Source: Streptococcus mitis (GTDB lineage: Bacteria; Bacillota; Bacilli; Lactobacillales; Streptococcaceae). Taken from it: a stretch of DNA of 64,000 bases. Within the stretch, counting starts at the first letter, position 1, and every line of letters begins with the position of its first letter. Both the position numbers and the translations under genes were made by a program. The notes under the pieces are model-generated. The model did no database searches. It was not told where the DNA came from and worked only from the letters and a program-made list of their open reading frames with translations. Below, in pieces: positions 25,478 to 34,861 of this stretch. The DNA lies in the NCBI RefSeq assembly GCF_000722765.2, contig NZ_CP028415.1, positions 564,501 to 628,500 on the forward strand, written 5' to 3'.

Positions 25478-26018
25478 GATGGCACATGATTTTTTAGCTG
25501 AGGTAGTGACAAAAGAGGATATCGTAGTGGATGCGACCATGGGTAATGGGCATGATACGCTTTTTCTAGCCAAGCTAGCTAAGCAAGTCTTTGCCTTTGA
25601 TATCCAAGAGCAAGCATTGATGAAAACTCAGCAACGGTTGGAGCAGGCTGGATTGGACAATGCCTTATTGATTTTACAAGGCCATGAGACACTAGACCAG
25701 TTTGTGACAGAAGCTAAGGCAGGAATTTTTAATCTGGGTTATTTGCCATCAGCTGATAAGTCTGTCATCACCCAACCTCAGACAACGATTGAAGCATTAG
25801 AAAAACTGTGTCATTTGCTTGTCAAAGGTGGACGGATTGCTATCATGATCTACTATGGTCATGAAGGAGGCGACCTCGAGAGGGACGCTGTCTTGGATTT
25901 TGTTAGCCAGTTGAACCAACAAGAGTACACAGCTGCTATTTACCGAACTTTAAACCAAGTCAACAACCCACCATTTTTAGTAATGATTGAAAAATTAGAG
26001 AGATATAGACATGGATAA
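25461..26018 (+). CDS. mnmM: tRNA wobble-uridine methyltransferase, YtqB/MnmM family
   Basis: 185-residue class I SAM methyltransferase. The SAM motif is VVDATMGNGHDTLFLA, followed by FAFDIQEQAL and the family motifs GYLPSADKSV and MIYYGHEGG. MnmM methylates 5-aminomethyl-2-thiouridine in tRNA to the mnm5 form. AGGAG lies 7 nt before ATG 25461, inside the end of the radical SAM gene. Overlap on both sides marks a tight operon. Confidence 0.9.
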   Translation: MKRPLEMAHDFLAEVVTKEDIVVDATMGNGHDTLFLAKLAKQVFAFDIQEQALMKTQQRLEQAGLDNALLILQGHETLDQFVTEAKAGIFNLGYLPSADKSVITQPQTTIEALEKLCHLLVKGGRIAIMIYYGHEGGDLERDAVLDFVSQLNQQEYTAAIYRTLNQVNNPPFLVMIEKLERYRHG

Positions 26019-26265
26019 ACAATACCTACGTGAAAAGCTGGATGCCATGCGCCAGAATTTTGTTGAATCAACCCACCACGAACGAGCGGTGGGTGTGTTA
26101 GACCAAGCGCATATGAGCAAAAAAATGCTTAAAATCAAGAAAAAATTAGTTGCTCTTGAAATGGAACGGTGTCAGAGAAAAATTGAGCACAAGGATTGTT
26201 CCAAGATTGACCAAAAAATCAAAGAGCAGAAGGAGATATTTGAATCCTGTTGTAAAAAAGATTAA
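26011..26265 (+). CDS. Small conserved charged protein, function unknown
   Basis: 84 residues, highly charged and helical, with Lys/Glu-rich repeats and three cysteines near the end (DCSK, ESCCKKD). It overlaps the mnmM stop by 8 nt and lies 11 nt before the antiporter, so it belongs to the mnmL operon. I do not recognise the family. The cysteine cluster could bind metal but is too small to call. Confidence 0.8.
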   Translation: MDKQYLREKLDAMRQNFVESTHHERAVGVLDQAHMSKKMLKIKKKLVALEMERCQRKIEHKDCSKIDQKIKEQKEIFESCCKKD

Positions 26266-26276
26266 GGAGGACGTGC

Positions 26277-28331
26277 GTGGAATTACTGATTTACCTCATC
26301 CTATTTTTACTGGTCTTGATTGTCTCAAGTACAACCAATAAGCTCCTGCCCTTTTTGCCTCTCCCTTTGGTGCAAATTCTTTTGGGAATTGTGATTGGTC
26401 TCTTTTTACCCAATACCGACTTTCACCTCAATACGGAGTTGTTTTTGGCCCTGGTTATCGGGCCCTTACTTTTCAGAGAGTCGGAAGAAGCGGACATTAC
26501 AGCTATTTTAAAACACTGGCGAATCATTGTTTATCTCATATTTCCAGTGATTTTCATCTCGACTCTGAGTTTGGGTGGCTTGGCCCATCTTCTTTGGTTC
26601 AGCCTTCCCTTGGCAGCTTGCTTGTCTGTTGGGGCAGCCCTTGGGCCTACGGATTTGGTAGCTTTTGCTTCTCTTTCGGAGCGGTTTAGTTTTCCTAAGC
26701 GCGTGTCCAATATCCTTAAGGGTGAAGGACTCTTGAATGATGCATCTGGTTTGGTTGCCTTTCAGGTGGCCTTGACAGCCTGGAAAACTGGAGCCTTTTC
26801 CCTTGGGCAAGCTAGTAGTTCGCTCATCTTTTCAATTCTAGGCGGTTTTTTAATTGGCTTTTTAACAGCCATGACCAACCGTTTCCTCCACACCTTCTTG
26901 CTAAGTGTGAGAGCAACAGATATTGCTAGCGAGCTTTTATTAGAATTGAGTTTGCCTCTGGTGACTTTCTTCCTAGCAGAAGAAGTCCATGTTTCAGGAA
27001 TTATTGCTGTTGTGGTTGCTGGCATTTTAAAGGCAAGCCGATTTAAGAAAATTACGCTCCTCGAAGCCCAAGTGGATACGGTGACTGAGACGGTCTGGCA
27101 TACAGTAAACTTTATGCTGAACGGTTCTGTCTTTGTGATTTTAGGGATGGAGCTGGAAATGATAGCAGAACCTATCTTGGCCAATCCAATCTATAATCCC
27201 TTACTTTTATTGCTATCTCTTGTCGCCCTCACCTTTGTCCTCTTTGCTATTCGTTTTGTCATGATTTATGGCTATTATGCCTATAGGACTAGACGTCTCA
27301 AGAAGAAGCTAAATAAGTATATGAAGGACATGCTTCTTTTGACCTTCTCAGGTGTCAAGGGAACGGTGTCGATTGCTACGATTCTTCTGATACCAAGTAA
27401 TCTAGAGCAGGAGTATCCTCTCTTGCTTTTCCTCGTCGCAGGTGTGACGCTTGTAAGTTTTTTAACAGGTCTCTTGGTCTTGCCTCATCTTTCTGATGAA
27501 CAGGAAGAAAGCAAGGATTATCTCATGCATATCGCCATTTTAAATGAAGTGACGCTAGAGTTGGAAAAAGAGTTGGAAGACACAAAAAATAAACTTCCCC
27601 TCTATGCGGCTATTGACAATTATCATGGACGTATTGAAAATCTCATCCTGAGTCAAGAAAATAAGGGGGCTCAAGAAGACTGGGAGGCCTTAAAACTTCT
27701 CATCCTCAGTATTGAAAGTGATGGTTTAGAACAGGCTTATGAAGAGGACAAGATGAGTGAGCGTGCCTATCGAGTCTACCAACGTTATTTGAAAAACATG
27801 GAACAAGGTATCAATCGCAAGTTTGCGTCACGATTGACCTATTATTTCCTTGTTTCCTTGCGGATTTTACGTTTTCTCCTTCACGAAGTCTTTACTCTTG
27901 GCAAGACCTTCCGCAGTTGGAAAAATGAAGAATCACAGAAACTCAGAGCCCTTGACTATGATCAAATTGCAGAGCTCTATCTAGAAAATACAGAGATGAT
28001 TATCGAAAGTCTGGAGAATCTTAAAGGGGTTTATAAGAGTTCTTTAATCAGCTTCATGCAGGATTCACGTCTCCGAGAAACAGCTATTATCACTAGTGGT
28101 GCCTTTGTCGAACGGGTTATCAATCGTGTCAAGCCCAACAATATCGATGAAATGCTGAGAGGCTATTATCTGGAGCGCAAGTTGATTTTCGAATATGAAG
28201 AAAAACGATTGATTACGACCAAGTATGCCAAGAAGTTACGACAAAATGTAAATAACCTAGAGAACTATTCCTTGAAGGAAGCTGCCAATACCCTGCCTTA
28301 TGATATGATGGAATTGGTAAGAAGAAATTAA
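26277..28331 (+). CDS. CPA1 family Na+/H+ antiporter
   Basis: 684 residues. The N-terminal 400 form about 12 transmembrane helices with hallmarks GPTDLVAF, LKGEGLLNDASGLVAF and FSGVKGTVSIAT of CPA1/NhaP-type exchangers. A long soluble C-terminal region (about 410-684) is helical and probably regulatory. AAGGAGG sits 6 nt before GTG 26277, which fixes this start. Ion preference (Na+ or K+) cannot be told from sequence. Confidence 0.9.
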   Translation: MELLIYLILFLLVLIVSSTTNKLLPFLPLPLVQILLGIVIGLFLPNTDFHLNTELFLALVIGPLLFRESEEADITAILKHWRIIVYLIFPVIFISTLSLGGLAHLLWFSLPLAACLSVGAALGPTDLVAFASLSERFSFPKRVSNILKGEGLLNDASGLVAFQVALTAWKTGAFSLGQASSSLIFSILGGFLIGFLTAMTNRFLHTFLLSVRATDIASELLLELSLPLVTFFLAEEVHVSGIIAVVVAGILKASRFKKITLLEAQVDTVTETVWHTVNFMLNGSVFVILGMELEMIAEPILANPIYNPLLLLLSLVALTFVLFAIRFVMIYGYYAYRTRRLKKKLNKYMKDMLLLTFSGVKGTVSIATILLIPSNLEQEYPLLLFLVAGVTLVSFLTGLLVLPHLSDEQEESKDYLMHIAILNEVTLELEKELEDTKNKLPLYAAIDNYHGRIENLILSQENKGAQEDWEALKLLILSIESDGLEQAYEEDKMSERAYRVYQRYLKNMEQGINRKFASRLTYYFLVSLRILRFLLHEVFTLGKTFRSWKNEESQKLRALDYDQIAELYLENTEMIIESLENLKGVYKSSLISFMQDSRLRETAIITSGAFVERVINRVKPNNIDEMLRGYYLERKLIFEYEEKRLITTKYAKKLRQNVNNLENYSLKEAANTLPYDMMELVRRN

Positions 28332-28358
28332 TCAAGATTGTAAGTGAAGGAGTGTGAC

Positions 28359-29219
28359 ATGAAGAAGTGGTGGAAAGAGCTGATAGACAAGCCCTTATTA
28401 AAAGCTTTTTTACATTATTATCAAGCATCAGATAGTGAATTGACCAGTGTCGCAGTAGCCTACTATTGGTTGATTTCGATTTTCCCCCTACTTTTGGTGG
28501 TGGTCAATATCCTCCCTTATTTTCGGATTCCAGTTTCTAATTTTTTAAAGGTTGTCAATGAATTCTTGCCGGAAAGCATGTATGATGTAGTCGCAAAGAT
28601 TATTACAGAAGTGCTGACCCAACCGTCAACGGGCTTATTGAGTTTTGCGGTTTTGTCAGCCCTCTGGACCTTTTCAAAATCCATGAATTTCCTACAGAAA
28701 GCCTTTAATAAAGCTTACGGAGTAGCTAAAAATCGTGGGATGATTTCCCATCAGCTCATGAGTTTGTTTGTCAGTTTTGGCTTGCAGATTCTCTTTGCCT
28801 TAGCTCTCTTTCTCAGTGTCTTTGGTCGCATGCTCCTCAACCTTGTCAAAAGCTATTGGAAATCGGATAGTCCTCTCTTTGATTATCTGCAAGACCTAAC
28901 AGGCCCTTTGGTCTATGCCTTGATTTTTGCCATCCTAGTCATGCTCTACTATTTTCTACCCAATGTTAAGGTGCGAAGGATTCGCTCTGTATTGCCAGGT
29001 AGTGCCTTTGTCTTGTTGACCCTGGTCTTACTGCTCAATATCTTTTCAGTCTATGTTAACAATTATGTCAATCACCTAGTGGACGTCCGTTTTTTCAGTT
29101 CCGTCGTCGTGGTGGTCATGATGTTCTGGTTTATTCTCATTGCTAAGATTTTGATTGTCGGCGCGGTGATTAATGCCAGTGTGCAGAGTTTGAAAGATCT
29201 GAATTTTAGAAAAGACTAA
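28359..29219 (+). CDS. YihY/BrkB family membrane protein
   Basis: 286 residues with six predicted helices. It shows the family signature of AVAYYWLISIFPLLL near the start and PGSAFVLLTLVLL plus WFILIAKILIVGAVINA near the end. Members were once called RNase BN or serum-resistance proteins; their actual role is unclear, though flippase or transport functions are suggested. GAAGGAG lies 6 nt before ATG 28359. Confidence 0.88.
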   Translation: MKKWWKELIDKPLLKAFLHYYQASDSELTSVAVAYYWLISIFPLLLVVVNILPYFRIPVSNFLKVVNEFLPESMYDVVAKIITEVLTQPSTGLLSFAVLSALWTFSKSMNFLQKAFNKAYGVAKNRGMISHQLMSLFVSFGLQILFALALFLSVFGRMLLNLVKSYWKSDSPLFDYLQDLTGPLVYALIFAILVMLYYFLPNVKVRRIRSVLPGSAFVLLTLVLLLNIFSVYVNNYVNHLVDVRFFSSVVVVVMMFWFILIAKILIVGAVINASVQSLKDLNFRKD

Positions 29220-29238
29220 CGAATTTTTAATTCATTAC

Positions 29239-29285
29239 AAAACGCATACTATCAAGGTTTTAATGCCTGATAATATGCGTTTTTT
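29239..29285. terminator. Bidirectional terminator between BrkB-like gene and queA
   Basis: AAAACGCATA / TATGCGTTTT ends with an interior CTATCAAGG / CCTGATAA pairing. Confidence 0.85.
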
Positions 29286-29296
29286 GATTATATAAA

Positions 29297-30337
29297 TTAA
29301 TAGATAAACATGGCATCGCCAAAACTAAAGAAGCGGTAGTGTTCTTGAATGGCATGGTGGTAGGCATCTAAGACCAATTCACGGCCGGCAAAGGCAGAAA
29401 CCAACATGACCAGAGTTGATTTTGGCAGGTGGAAGTTGGTTGAGAAGGCATCCACAACCTTCCATTCATAGCCAGGTTTGATAAAGATATTGGTCCAGCC
29501 AGAATCTGCTTGGATTTGCCCATCAAACTTAGAACCAATAGTCTCTAAGGTGCGGATAGAAGTGGTTCCGACAGCGATGACACGGCTTCCATTTTTCTTG
29601 ACAGAGCGAAGGGTGCTAGCAGCCTCCTCAGAAAGCTGGTAGAATTCTGAGTGCATTTCGTGTTCGTCCAGATTGTCAACTGAAACAGGTCTAAAGGTTC
29701 CGAGTCCGACATGAAGAGTCAAATAGACTAGATGAACACCCTTAGCTTGGATTTCTGCCAGCAATTCTTTGGTGAAGTGCAATCCAGCAGTTGGTGCTGC
29801 AGCAGAACCACTTTCCTTAGCGTAAACGGTTTGATAGCGTTCACGGTCATCCAGTTTTTCATGGATATAAGGTGGTAATGGCATTTCTCCCAGACTTTCT
29901 AAAACTTCTAGGAAAATTCCTTGGTATTCAAAGCGGACAATGCGGCCCCCGTGAGTCAATTCTTCCGTAACAACAGCTCTGAGACGGCCATCACCAAAGC
30001 TAACACGAGTCCCGACCTTGAGGCGTTTGGCAGGTTTAGCCAGAACCTCCCACTCATCTCCACTAGTGTTTTTGAGGAGGAGAAGTTCCACATGTCCCCC
30101 TGTTTCCTCTTTTTGACCATAGAGGCGGGCAGGGAGAACGCGGGTGTCGTTCATAACAAGGGCATCACCTGGTTCCAGCATATCAATAATAGAGTGGAAG
30201 TGTTTATCCTGCATTTCTCCCGTCTCACGGTTGACAATGAGGAGTTTAGAGGCATCTCGTTTTTCAAGGGGCGTTTGGGCAATCAATTCCTCAGGCAAGT
30301 GGAAATCAAAATCAGCTGTATTCATATATTTGTTCAT
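29297..30337 (-). CDS. queA: S-adenosylmethionine:tRNA ribosyltransferase-isomerase QueA
   Basis: Transfers the ribosyl part of SAM to preQ1 in tRNA to form epoxyqueuosine. 346 residues, normal length, with conserved segments [47 protein letters not shown] and GTTSIRTLE. The annotated ATG (30337) has AGAAAG directly before it; the more usual start MNTADFDF four codons downstream is equally possible, as neither spacing is ideal. The promoter (extended -10 with TATAAT at 30362-30367, minus strand) faces that of nagB. Confidence 0.95.
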   Translation of the reverse strand: MNKYMNTADFDFHLPEELIAQTPLEKRDASKLLIVNRETGEMQDKHFHSIIDMLEPGDALVMNDTRVLPARLYGQKEETGGHVELLLLKNTSGDEWEVLAKPAKRLKVGTRVSFGDGRLRAVVTEELTHGGRIVRFEYQGIFLEVLESLGEMPLPPYIHEKLDDRERYQTVYAKESGSAAAPTAGLHFTKELLAEIQAKGVHLVYLTLHVGLGTFRPVSVDNLDEHEMHSEFYQLSEEAASTLRSVKKNGSRVIAVGTTSIRTLETIGSKFDGQIQADSGWTNIFIKPGYEWKVVDAFSTNFHLPKSTLVMLVSAFAGRELVLDAYHHAIQEHYRFFSFGDAMFIY

Positions 30338-30402
30338 TCTTTCTAAGTTCTAATCTTATCCATTATAACATGTTTCAAGTATAGTCGCTCTTTTTTTAGA
30401 AA

Positions 30403-30446
30403 TTAAATCGTTTTCACTTGACAAAAATTGGTCTATACCATATAAT
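30403..30446 (+). promoter_or_regulatory. nagB promoter with NagR-like operator and cre-like site
   Basis: -35 TTGACA (30418-30423), 17-bp spacer and -10 TATAAT (30441-30446), a perfect consensus. The spacer holds the palindrome TGGTCTATACCA (within 30426-30441), matching the GntR-type NagR (dre) operator. Immediately upstream, 30403-30416 reads TGAAAACGATTTAA on the minus strand, a fair cre. Glucosamine-responsive control plus catabolite control is inferred. Confidence 0.8.
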
Positions 30447-30475
30447 AAATATAGATTGAAACGGAGGATAAAAAG

Positions 30476-31183
30476 ATGAAAGTTATTAAAGTTGAAAACC
30501 AAATCGAAGGTGGAAAAGTTGCTTTTGAGATTTTGAAGGAAAAATTGGCCAATGGAGCTCAAACACTAGGACTCGCGACAGGAAGTAGCCCACTTGAATT
30601 TTACAAGGAAATTGTTGAGAGTGACCTTGATTTTTCAAATCTAACCAGTGTCAACCTTGATGAGTATGTAGGACTTGATGGAGACAATCCACAGTCTTAC
30701 CGTTACTTCATGCAAGAAAACTTGTTCAACCAAAAACCATTTAAAGAAAGTTTCTTACCTCGTGGAGTTAAGGACAATGCTGAAGCTGAAGTTGAACGCT
30801 ACAACCAAATTTTGGCTGACCATCCAGTTGACCTCCAAATCTTGGGAATCGGTCGCAATGGACATATCGGATTTAATGAACCTGGTACTCCATTTGACAG
30901 TCAAACACATCTTGTGGAGCTTGACCAGTCTACTATCGAAGCTAATGCTCGCTTCTTTGACAAGATTGAAGATGTTCCAACACAAGCCATCTCAATGGGG
31001 ATTAAAAACATTTTGGATGCCAAATCAATCCTTCTCTTTGCATACGGTGCATCAAAAGCAGAAGCTATTGCCGGAACAGTGTCTGGCCCAGTGACTGAGA
31101 ATCTCCCAGCAAGTAGCCTCCAAAATCACCCTGATGTGACGATTATTGCAGATGCTGAAGCGCTCAGTTTACTTGAAAAATAA
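30476..31183 (+). CDS. nagB: Glucosamine-6-phosphate deaminase NagB
   Basis: Converts glucosamine 6-phosphate to fructose 6-phosphate and ammonia, feeding amino sugars into glycolysis. 235 residues. It has the N-terminal [14 protein letters not shown] phosphate loop, NLDEYVGL (catalytic Asp), [14 protein letters not shown] (signature) and the C-terminal [10 protein letters not shown] region. ACGGAGG precedes ATG 30476. Its natural terminator is split by the IS3-family insertion downstream. Confidence 0.97.
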   Translation: MKVIKVENQIEGGKVAFEILKEKLANGAQTLGLATGSSPLEFYKEIVESDLDFSNLTSVNLDEYVGLDGDNPQSYRYFMQENLFNQKPFKESFLPRGVKDNAEAEVERYNQILADHPVDLQILGIGRNGHIGFNEPGTPFDSQTHLVELDQSTIEANARFFDKIEDVPTQAISMGIKNILDAKSILLFAYGASKAEAIAGTVSGPVTENLPASSLQNHPDVTIIADAEALSLLEK

Positions 31184-31232
31184 AAAGTATAAAAACCACT
31201 TTGTACTGACCCCAAAAAGTTAGACAATTAAT

Positions 31233-32090
31233 TTAAGCAAAGGATTTAGTTCTGTATTGTACAGGGCTAAGTCCTTTTAGTTTTACCTTAATTCGTTTAT
31301 TGTTGTAGTAATCAATATAGTCTACAATAGCTTGTTCCAAGTGTTCAAGTGACTGAAACGTATTCTCATAACCATAAAATATTTCAGACTTAAGAATGCC
31401 AAAGAAAGATTCCATCATACCGTTATCTGGGCTATTTCCCTTACGTGACATAGATGGTTGGATTCCCTTATTCTTTAAAAAATGATGATAGAAATCGTGT
31501 TGATATTGCCATCCTTGGTCACTATGGAGAATTGTATTTTCGTAATGATTCTCTGTAAAGGCTTGTTCTAGCATAGCTTTTATTTGTACTAAGTTCGGCG
31601 AAGTAGAAAGATTGTAGGAGATAATTTCGCTGTTAAAGCCATCTAAAACTGGTGATAAATAAAGCTTTTGGCTACTTGCTGGAATGGCAAATTCTGTCAC
31701 ATCTGTGTAGCACTTTTGCATTGGTTTGGTTGCTTCAAATTGACGTTGAATAAGATTATCTGCTTTCTTGCCAACCTCTCCTTGGTAGGAAGAATACTTC
31801 CGTTTACGGCGAATTCGAGCCGTTAAACCAATTACTTTCATCAGACGCTGCACCTTCTTATGGTTCACTACGAAGCCACGATTTCGTAATTCTAGAGTCA
31901 TGCGACGATAGCCGTAATTTCCTTTATGCTCAGTATAAATTGACTGAATTTCAGCTTTAATATCATAATCTTTATCGCTTTGATCCAGCTGTTTTAAGTG
32001 GTAATAATAGGTTGAACGGGCAAGCTTAATAATCTTTAGAAGGATATCTAAAGAAAACTCTGTTACCAGTCCTTGAACAATTTCCGTTTT
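31233..32090 (-). CDS. IS3-family transposase OrfB (DDE integrase domain)
   Basis: Read as the -1 frame product fused to OrfA. The continuous frame begins near an A5 run (32087-32091). A conventional ATG lies at 31901, but the conserved HTH_21 segment ([19 protein letters not shown]) starts upstream of it, so the frameshifted reading is preferred. The catalytic triad is visible: Asp in YTDVTEF, Asp in [10 protein letters not shown], Glu in GMMESFFG. It catalyses cut-and-copy transposition. Confidence 0.85.
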   Translation of the reverse strand, partial: KTEIVQGLVTEFSLDILLKIIKLARSTYYYHLKQLDQSDKDYDIKAEIQSIYTEHKGNYGYRRMTLELRNRGFVVNHKKVQRLMKVIGLTARIRRKRKYSSYQGEVGKKADNLIQRQFEATKPMQKCYTDVTEFAIPASSQKLYLSPVLDGFNSEIISYNLSTSPNLVQIKAMLEQAFTENHYENTILHSDQGWQYQHDFYHHFLKNKGIQPSMSRKGNSPDNGMMESFFGILKSEIFYGYENTFQSLEHLEQAIVDYIDYYNNKRIKVKLKGLSPVQYRTKSFA

Positions 32091-32581
32091 TCTTCTTGCT
32101 CCTTTTCGTCCCTCAATCGGAGTTCTCTCAACTTTTTTAGAATGGCATTCTCCGCTCTCAAGTACTCATTTTCTGCTTGAAGACGTTCTAATTCTGTCAT
32201 ATCTTCAAATCTCTTCTTTGGCTTACGTCCCATTTTAGGTGGTCTCCCTCTTGTTTTCTCAACAATAGTATACCCGTTTTTCTTATATTGTGCCAGCCAA
32301 TTCGAAAGTAATCCACTACTTGGAAGAGCATAATCCAGAGACGCCCTAATTTGTGAATGCCCCTCAAGAAGAACTTTATCAATGATCTCTTGTTTTAGTT
32401 CAGGAGAATAGTAACAATTCTTTCCTTTTTTGACGATTTCTATTCCATAACGATCAATCAATTTAATCATGTACTGAAGATTAGAAATGTTTATCCCAAA
32501 TTGATTTGAAAGTTGTCTAAAGCTCTCTCCTTTCTTTCTTAATTCATATATTTGAACTTTATCTTCATAAGTTAATTTCAT
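32063..32581 (-). CDS. IS3-family transposase OrfA (helix-turn-helix)
   Basis: 172 residues with two helix-turn-helix units (starting [28 protein letters not shown] and a second in the middle), a basic [13 protein letters not shown] stretch, and a C-terminal leucine-zipper-like coiled coil ([20 protein letters not shown]). It binds the IS ends. Its 3' end holds GAAGAAAAACGG, where -1 slippage would join OrfB. Confidence 0.88.
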   Translation of the reverse strand: MKLTYEDKVQIYELRKKGESFRQLSNQFGINISNLQYMIKLIDRYGIEIVKKGKNCYYSPELKQEIIDKVLLEGHSQIRASLDYALPSSGLLSNWLAQYKKNGYTIVEKTRGRPPKMGRKPKKRFEDMTELERLQAENEYLRAENAILKKLRELRLRDEKEQEEKRKLFKDW

Positions 32582-32824
32582 AATAAAAACACCCTAAAAG
32601 TTAGATTTTTATGTCTAACTTTTGGGGTGCAGTTCACTTGCTCTTTGGAGTGAGTGGTTTTTTACTTCAAATGTTCACTATCCTGCTAAAAGAAATTTTT
32701 CTGTAAATTCCCGTAACAGTTGTCGATATTTCTCATAAAAAGGTATCCAATAGAAAATTATTAAATGTCTGTAAACTGTGATATAATCGTATTGACTATT
32801 TTTTATGATACTATACGATTTTTA

Positions 32825-33409
32825 TTAAGACAGTCGATAGTTGTTGATGCTGGAAACCATGATATAACTGGCAATTCCTGACATGTGAAGAAAGGTTGAA
32901 ATCCAGCCTGTTATACTTGGTAGAAGCATGGTGAGAGATAGAACGATTAGAAGGATATAAAATAGTTTTAATCCTAAATTGAAATTTTTCCATATACTAA
33001 ACATACTCATCACCCCACCCGTTACAAAAGCATAGCCAATAGCAGAGATACCCGATGCTTGAATGTCTTGATTCTGTGTTAATAGATGGAATACTATTGA
33101 AGATATTACCATAGAAGTAATAAAAACGAAAAATACATATTTTGATCCCCTTTTATACTCCAATAGCCCACCAAAAGGAAGTAACATTAAAGTATTTAAA
33201 ACTAAATGAAACCATATAAACCATACTGGTGCTTCTTTACTTCCATGTATAAATGTACCACTAAAGTATTGCCAACAATAAATTGGCTTTGAATGAAATG
33301 CAAATAAGTCATACATTACACTTCCCCAAAAGGTAGTAAGAATTCCTAGCAATAAACAAATTACAACTAAAATACTGACCACAGGGTAAATTTTTATGAT
33401 TCTTTTCAT
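32825..33409 (-). CDS. Rhomboid-family intramembrane protease
   Basis: 194 residues with about six helices. Rhomboid marks: a QYFSGTFIHGS segment, FHLVLNTLMLLPFGGLLEYKRGS, GISAIGYAF with the likely catalytic Ser, and a C-terminal LHMSGIASY segment carrying a His at the expected catalytic position. The standard GxSG is here GISA, so the last Gly is replaced; activity is uncertain. AT-rich, lying between the IS and rpsU. The ribosome site upstream is weak. Confidence 0.78.
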   Translation of the reverse strand: MKRIIKIYPVVSILVVICLLLGILTTFWGSVMYDLFAFHSKPIYCWQYFSGTFIHGSKEAPVWFIWFHLVLNTLMLLPFGGLLEYKRGSKYVFFVFITSMVISSIVFHLLTQNQDIQASGISAIGYAFVTGGVMSMFSIWKNFNLGLKLFYILLIVLSLTMLLPSITGWISTFLHMSGIASYIMVSSINNYRLS

Positions 33410-33556
33410 GTTATAGACTCACTTCTAAATAATACTAATTTTTGCTAATCAATATGTGCCACTATTATATCATTTCCATCTATAAATGTTAATCAATTTT
33501 AACAAGATTAAACAAGATTAAAATTGAAGATAATATAAGTTTATGGCAGTTTTTTC

Positions 33557-33585
33557 TTGACAATTATTCCTTTTACGTGTAGAAT
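33557..33585 (+). promoter_or_regulatory. rpsU promoter
   Basis: TTGACA (33557-33562), 17-bp spacer, TAGAAT (33580-33585). Confidence 0.85.
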
Positions 33586-33619
33586 AGAATAGATCTTGAA
33601 CTTGAAGGGAGTGAAAAAA

Positions 33620-33796
33620 ATGTCTAAAACAGTAGTACGTAAGAATGAATCTCTTGACGACGCACTTCGTCGTTTCAAACGTGCGGTTACTAAAGCTGGT
33701 ACTCTTCAAGAAACACGCAAACGTGAATTCTATGAAAAACCTTCTGTAAAACGTAAACGTAAATCAGAAGCAGCTCGTAAACGTAAAAAATTCTAA
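33620..33796 (+). CDS. rpsU: 30S ribosomal protein S21
   Basis: 58 residues, very basic, with the S21 core [20 protein letters not shown] and a Lys/Arg-rich tail. It binds near the 3' end of 16S rRNA. ATG 33620 is chosen because the family always starts MSK; GGGAG lies upstream. Monocistronic. Confidence 0.98.
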
Positions 33797-33804
33797 TTAG
33801 AAAT

Positions 33805-33832
33805 GAAAGGCTAGAGAAATCTAGTCTTTTTC
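33805..33832 (+). terminator. rpsU terminator
   Basis: AAGGCTAGA / TCTAGTCTT hairpin with a GAAA loop and T tail. Confidence 0.85.
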
Positions 33833-33885
33833 TTTTAAATAAATACTCCAAAGCCTGCAAAAATCTCAAATATCCTCCTACAATT

Positions 33886-33894
33886 TGATATAAT
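33886..33894 (+). promoter_or_regulatory. hprK promoter, extended -10
   Basis: TGATATAAT (hexamer 33889-33894), 31 nt before ATG 33926. AAGGAGG lies at 33914-33920. Confidence 0.65.
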
Positions 33895-33925
33895 AGAGAG
33901 AAGAACTTATTTGAAGGAGGAAATG

Positions 33926-34861
33926 ATGTCGGTTTTAGTAAAAGAAGTGATTGAAAAGCTTAGACTAGACATTGTCTATGGCGAACCAGAATTGCTTGAA
34001 AAGGAAATCAATACAGCGGATATTACGCGACCTGGTCTTGAAATGACGGGCTATTTTGACTATTATACGCCTGAGCGAATCCAGCTCTTGGGAATGAAGG
34101 AGTGGTCCTATCTCGTTTCGATGTCCTCTCACAACCGTTACCAAGTATTGAAAAAAATGTTTCTACCTGAGACACCTGCGGTCATTGTTGCTCGTGGTTT
34201 GGTGGTTCCAGAGGAGATGCTAAAGGCAGCCAGAGAATGTAAGATTGCCATTTTAACCAGCCGTACGGCAACCAGTCGTTTATCTGGGGAGTTATCTAGT
34301 TATCTGGATTCACGTTTAGCAGAACGGACCAGTGTGCACGGTGTCTTGATGGATATCTATGGTATGGGTGTCTTGATTCAGGGCGATAGTGGCATAGGTA
34401 AGAGTGAGACAGGTCTAGAGCTTGTCAAACGTGGTCACCGTTTGGTAGCTGATGACCGGGTCGATATCTTTGCCAAGGACGAGATTACTCTTTGGGGTGA
34501 ACCGGCTGAAATTTTGAGACATCTGATTGAAATTCGTGGGGTTGGGATTATCGATGTTATGAGCCTCTACGGTGCGAGTGCCGTCAAGGATTCTTCACAA
34601 GTCCAGCTGGCTGTTTACTTGGAAAACTATGATACACATAAGACCTTTGATCGTCTTGGAAACAATGCAGAGGAACTTGAAATTTCTGGCGTATCTATTC
34701 CTCGTATTCGTATTCCAGTTAAAACAGGTCGTAATATCTCTGTCGTGATTGAGGCTGCTGCCATGAATTATCGTGCCAAGGAAATGGGCTTTGATGCGAC
34801 GCGTTTGTTCGAAGAACGCTTGACCAATCTCATTGCTCAAAACGAGGTGCCTAATGCTTGA
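33926..34861 (+). CDS. hprK: HPr kinase/phosphorylase
   Basis: Phosphorylates HPr on Ser46 in response to fructose 1,6-bisphosphate and reverses it, controlling CcpA-mediated catabolite repression. 311 residues. It has an N-terminal domain and a C-terminal kinase domain with P-loop GDSGIGKSE (about residues 152-160) and [10 protein letters not shown], the HprK signature. ATG 33926 has the better spacing from AAGGAGG. It overlaps lgt by 8 nt, as usual in streptococci. Confidence 0.97.
   Translation: MSVLVKEVIEKLRLDIVYGEPELLEKEINTADITRPGLEMTGYFDYYTPERIQLLGMKEWSYLVSMSSHNRYQVLKKMFLPETPAVIVARGLVVPEEMLKAARECKIAILTSRTATSRLSGELSSYLDSRLAERTSVHGVLMDIYGMGVLIQGDSGIGKSETGLELVKRGHRLVADDRVDIFAKDEITLWGEPAEILRHLIEIRGVGIIDVMSLYGASAVKDSSQVQLAVYLENYDTHKTFDRLGNNAEELEISGVSIPRIRIPVKTGRNISVVIEAAAMNYRAKEMGFDATRLFEERLTNLIAQNEVPNA

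Larger units (their letters stand above)
31202..32636 (-). mobile_element. IS3-family insertion sequence (about 1435 bp)
   Basis: The ends read TGTACTGACCCCAAAAAGTT (from 31202) and, inverted, TGAACTGCACCCCAAAAGTT (from 32636), giving imperfect inverted repeats that start with TG and end with CA. The trinucleotide CTT flanks both sides (31199-31201 and 32637-32639), a plausible 3-bp target duplication. Two overlapping reading frames in the -1 arrangement encode OrfA and OrfB. Both are open, so the element may be active. It lies between the two arms of the nagB terminator. Confidence 0.88.
31191..32663 (+). terminator. nagB terminator split by the IS
   Basis: AAAAACCACT (31191-31200) and AGTGGTTTTTT (32653-32663) are complementary and would form a standard terminator if the IS and one CTT copy were removed. 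They are now about 1.45 kb apart. Confidence 0.7.
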
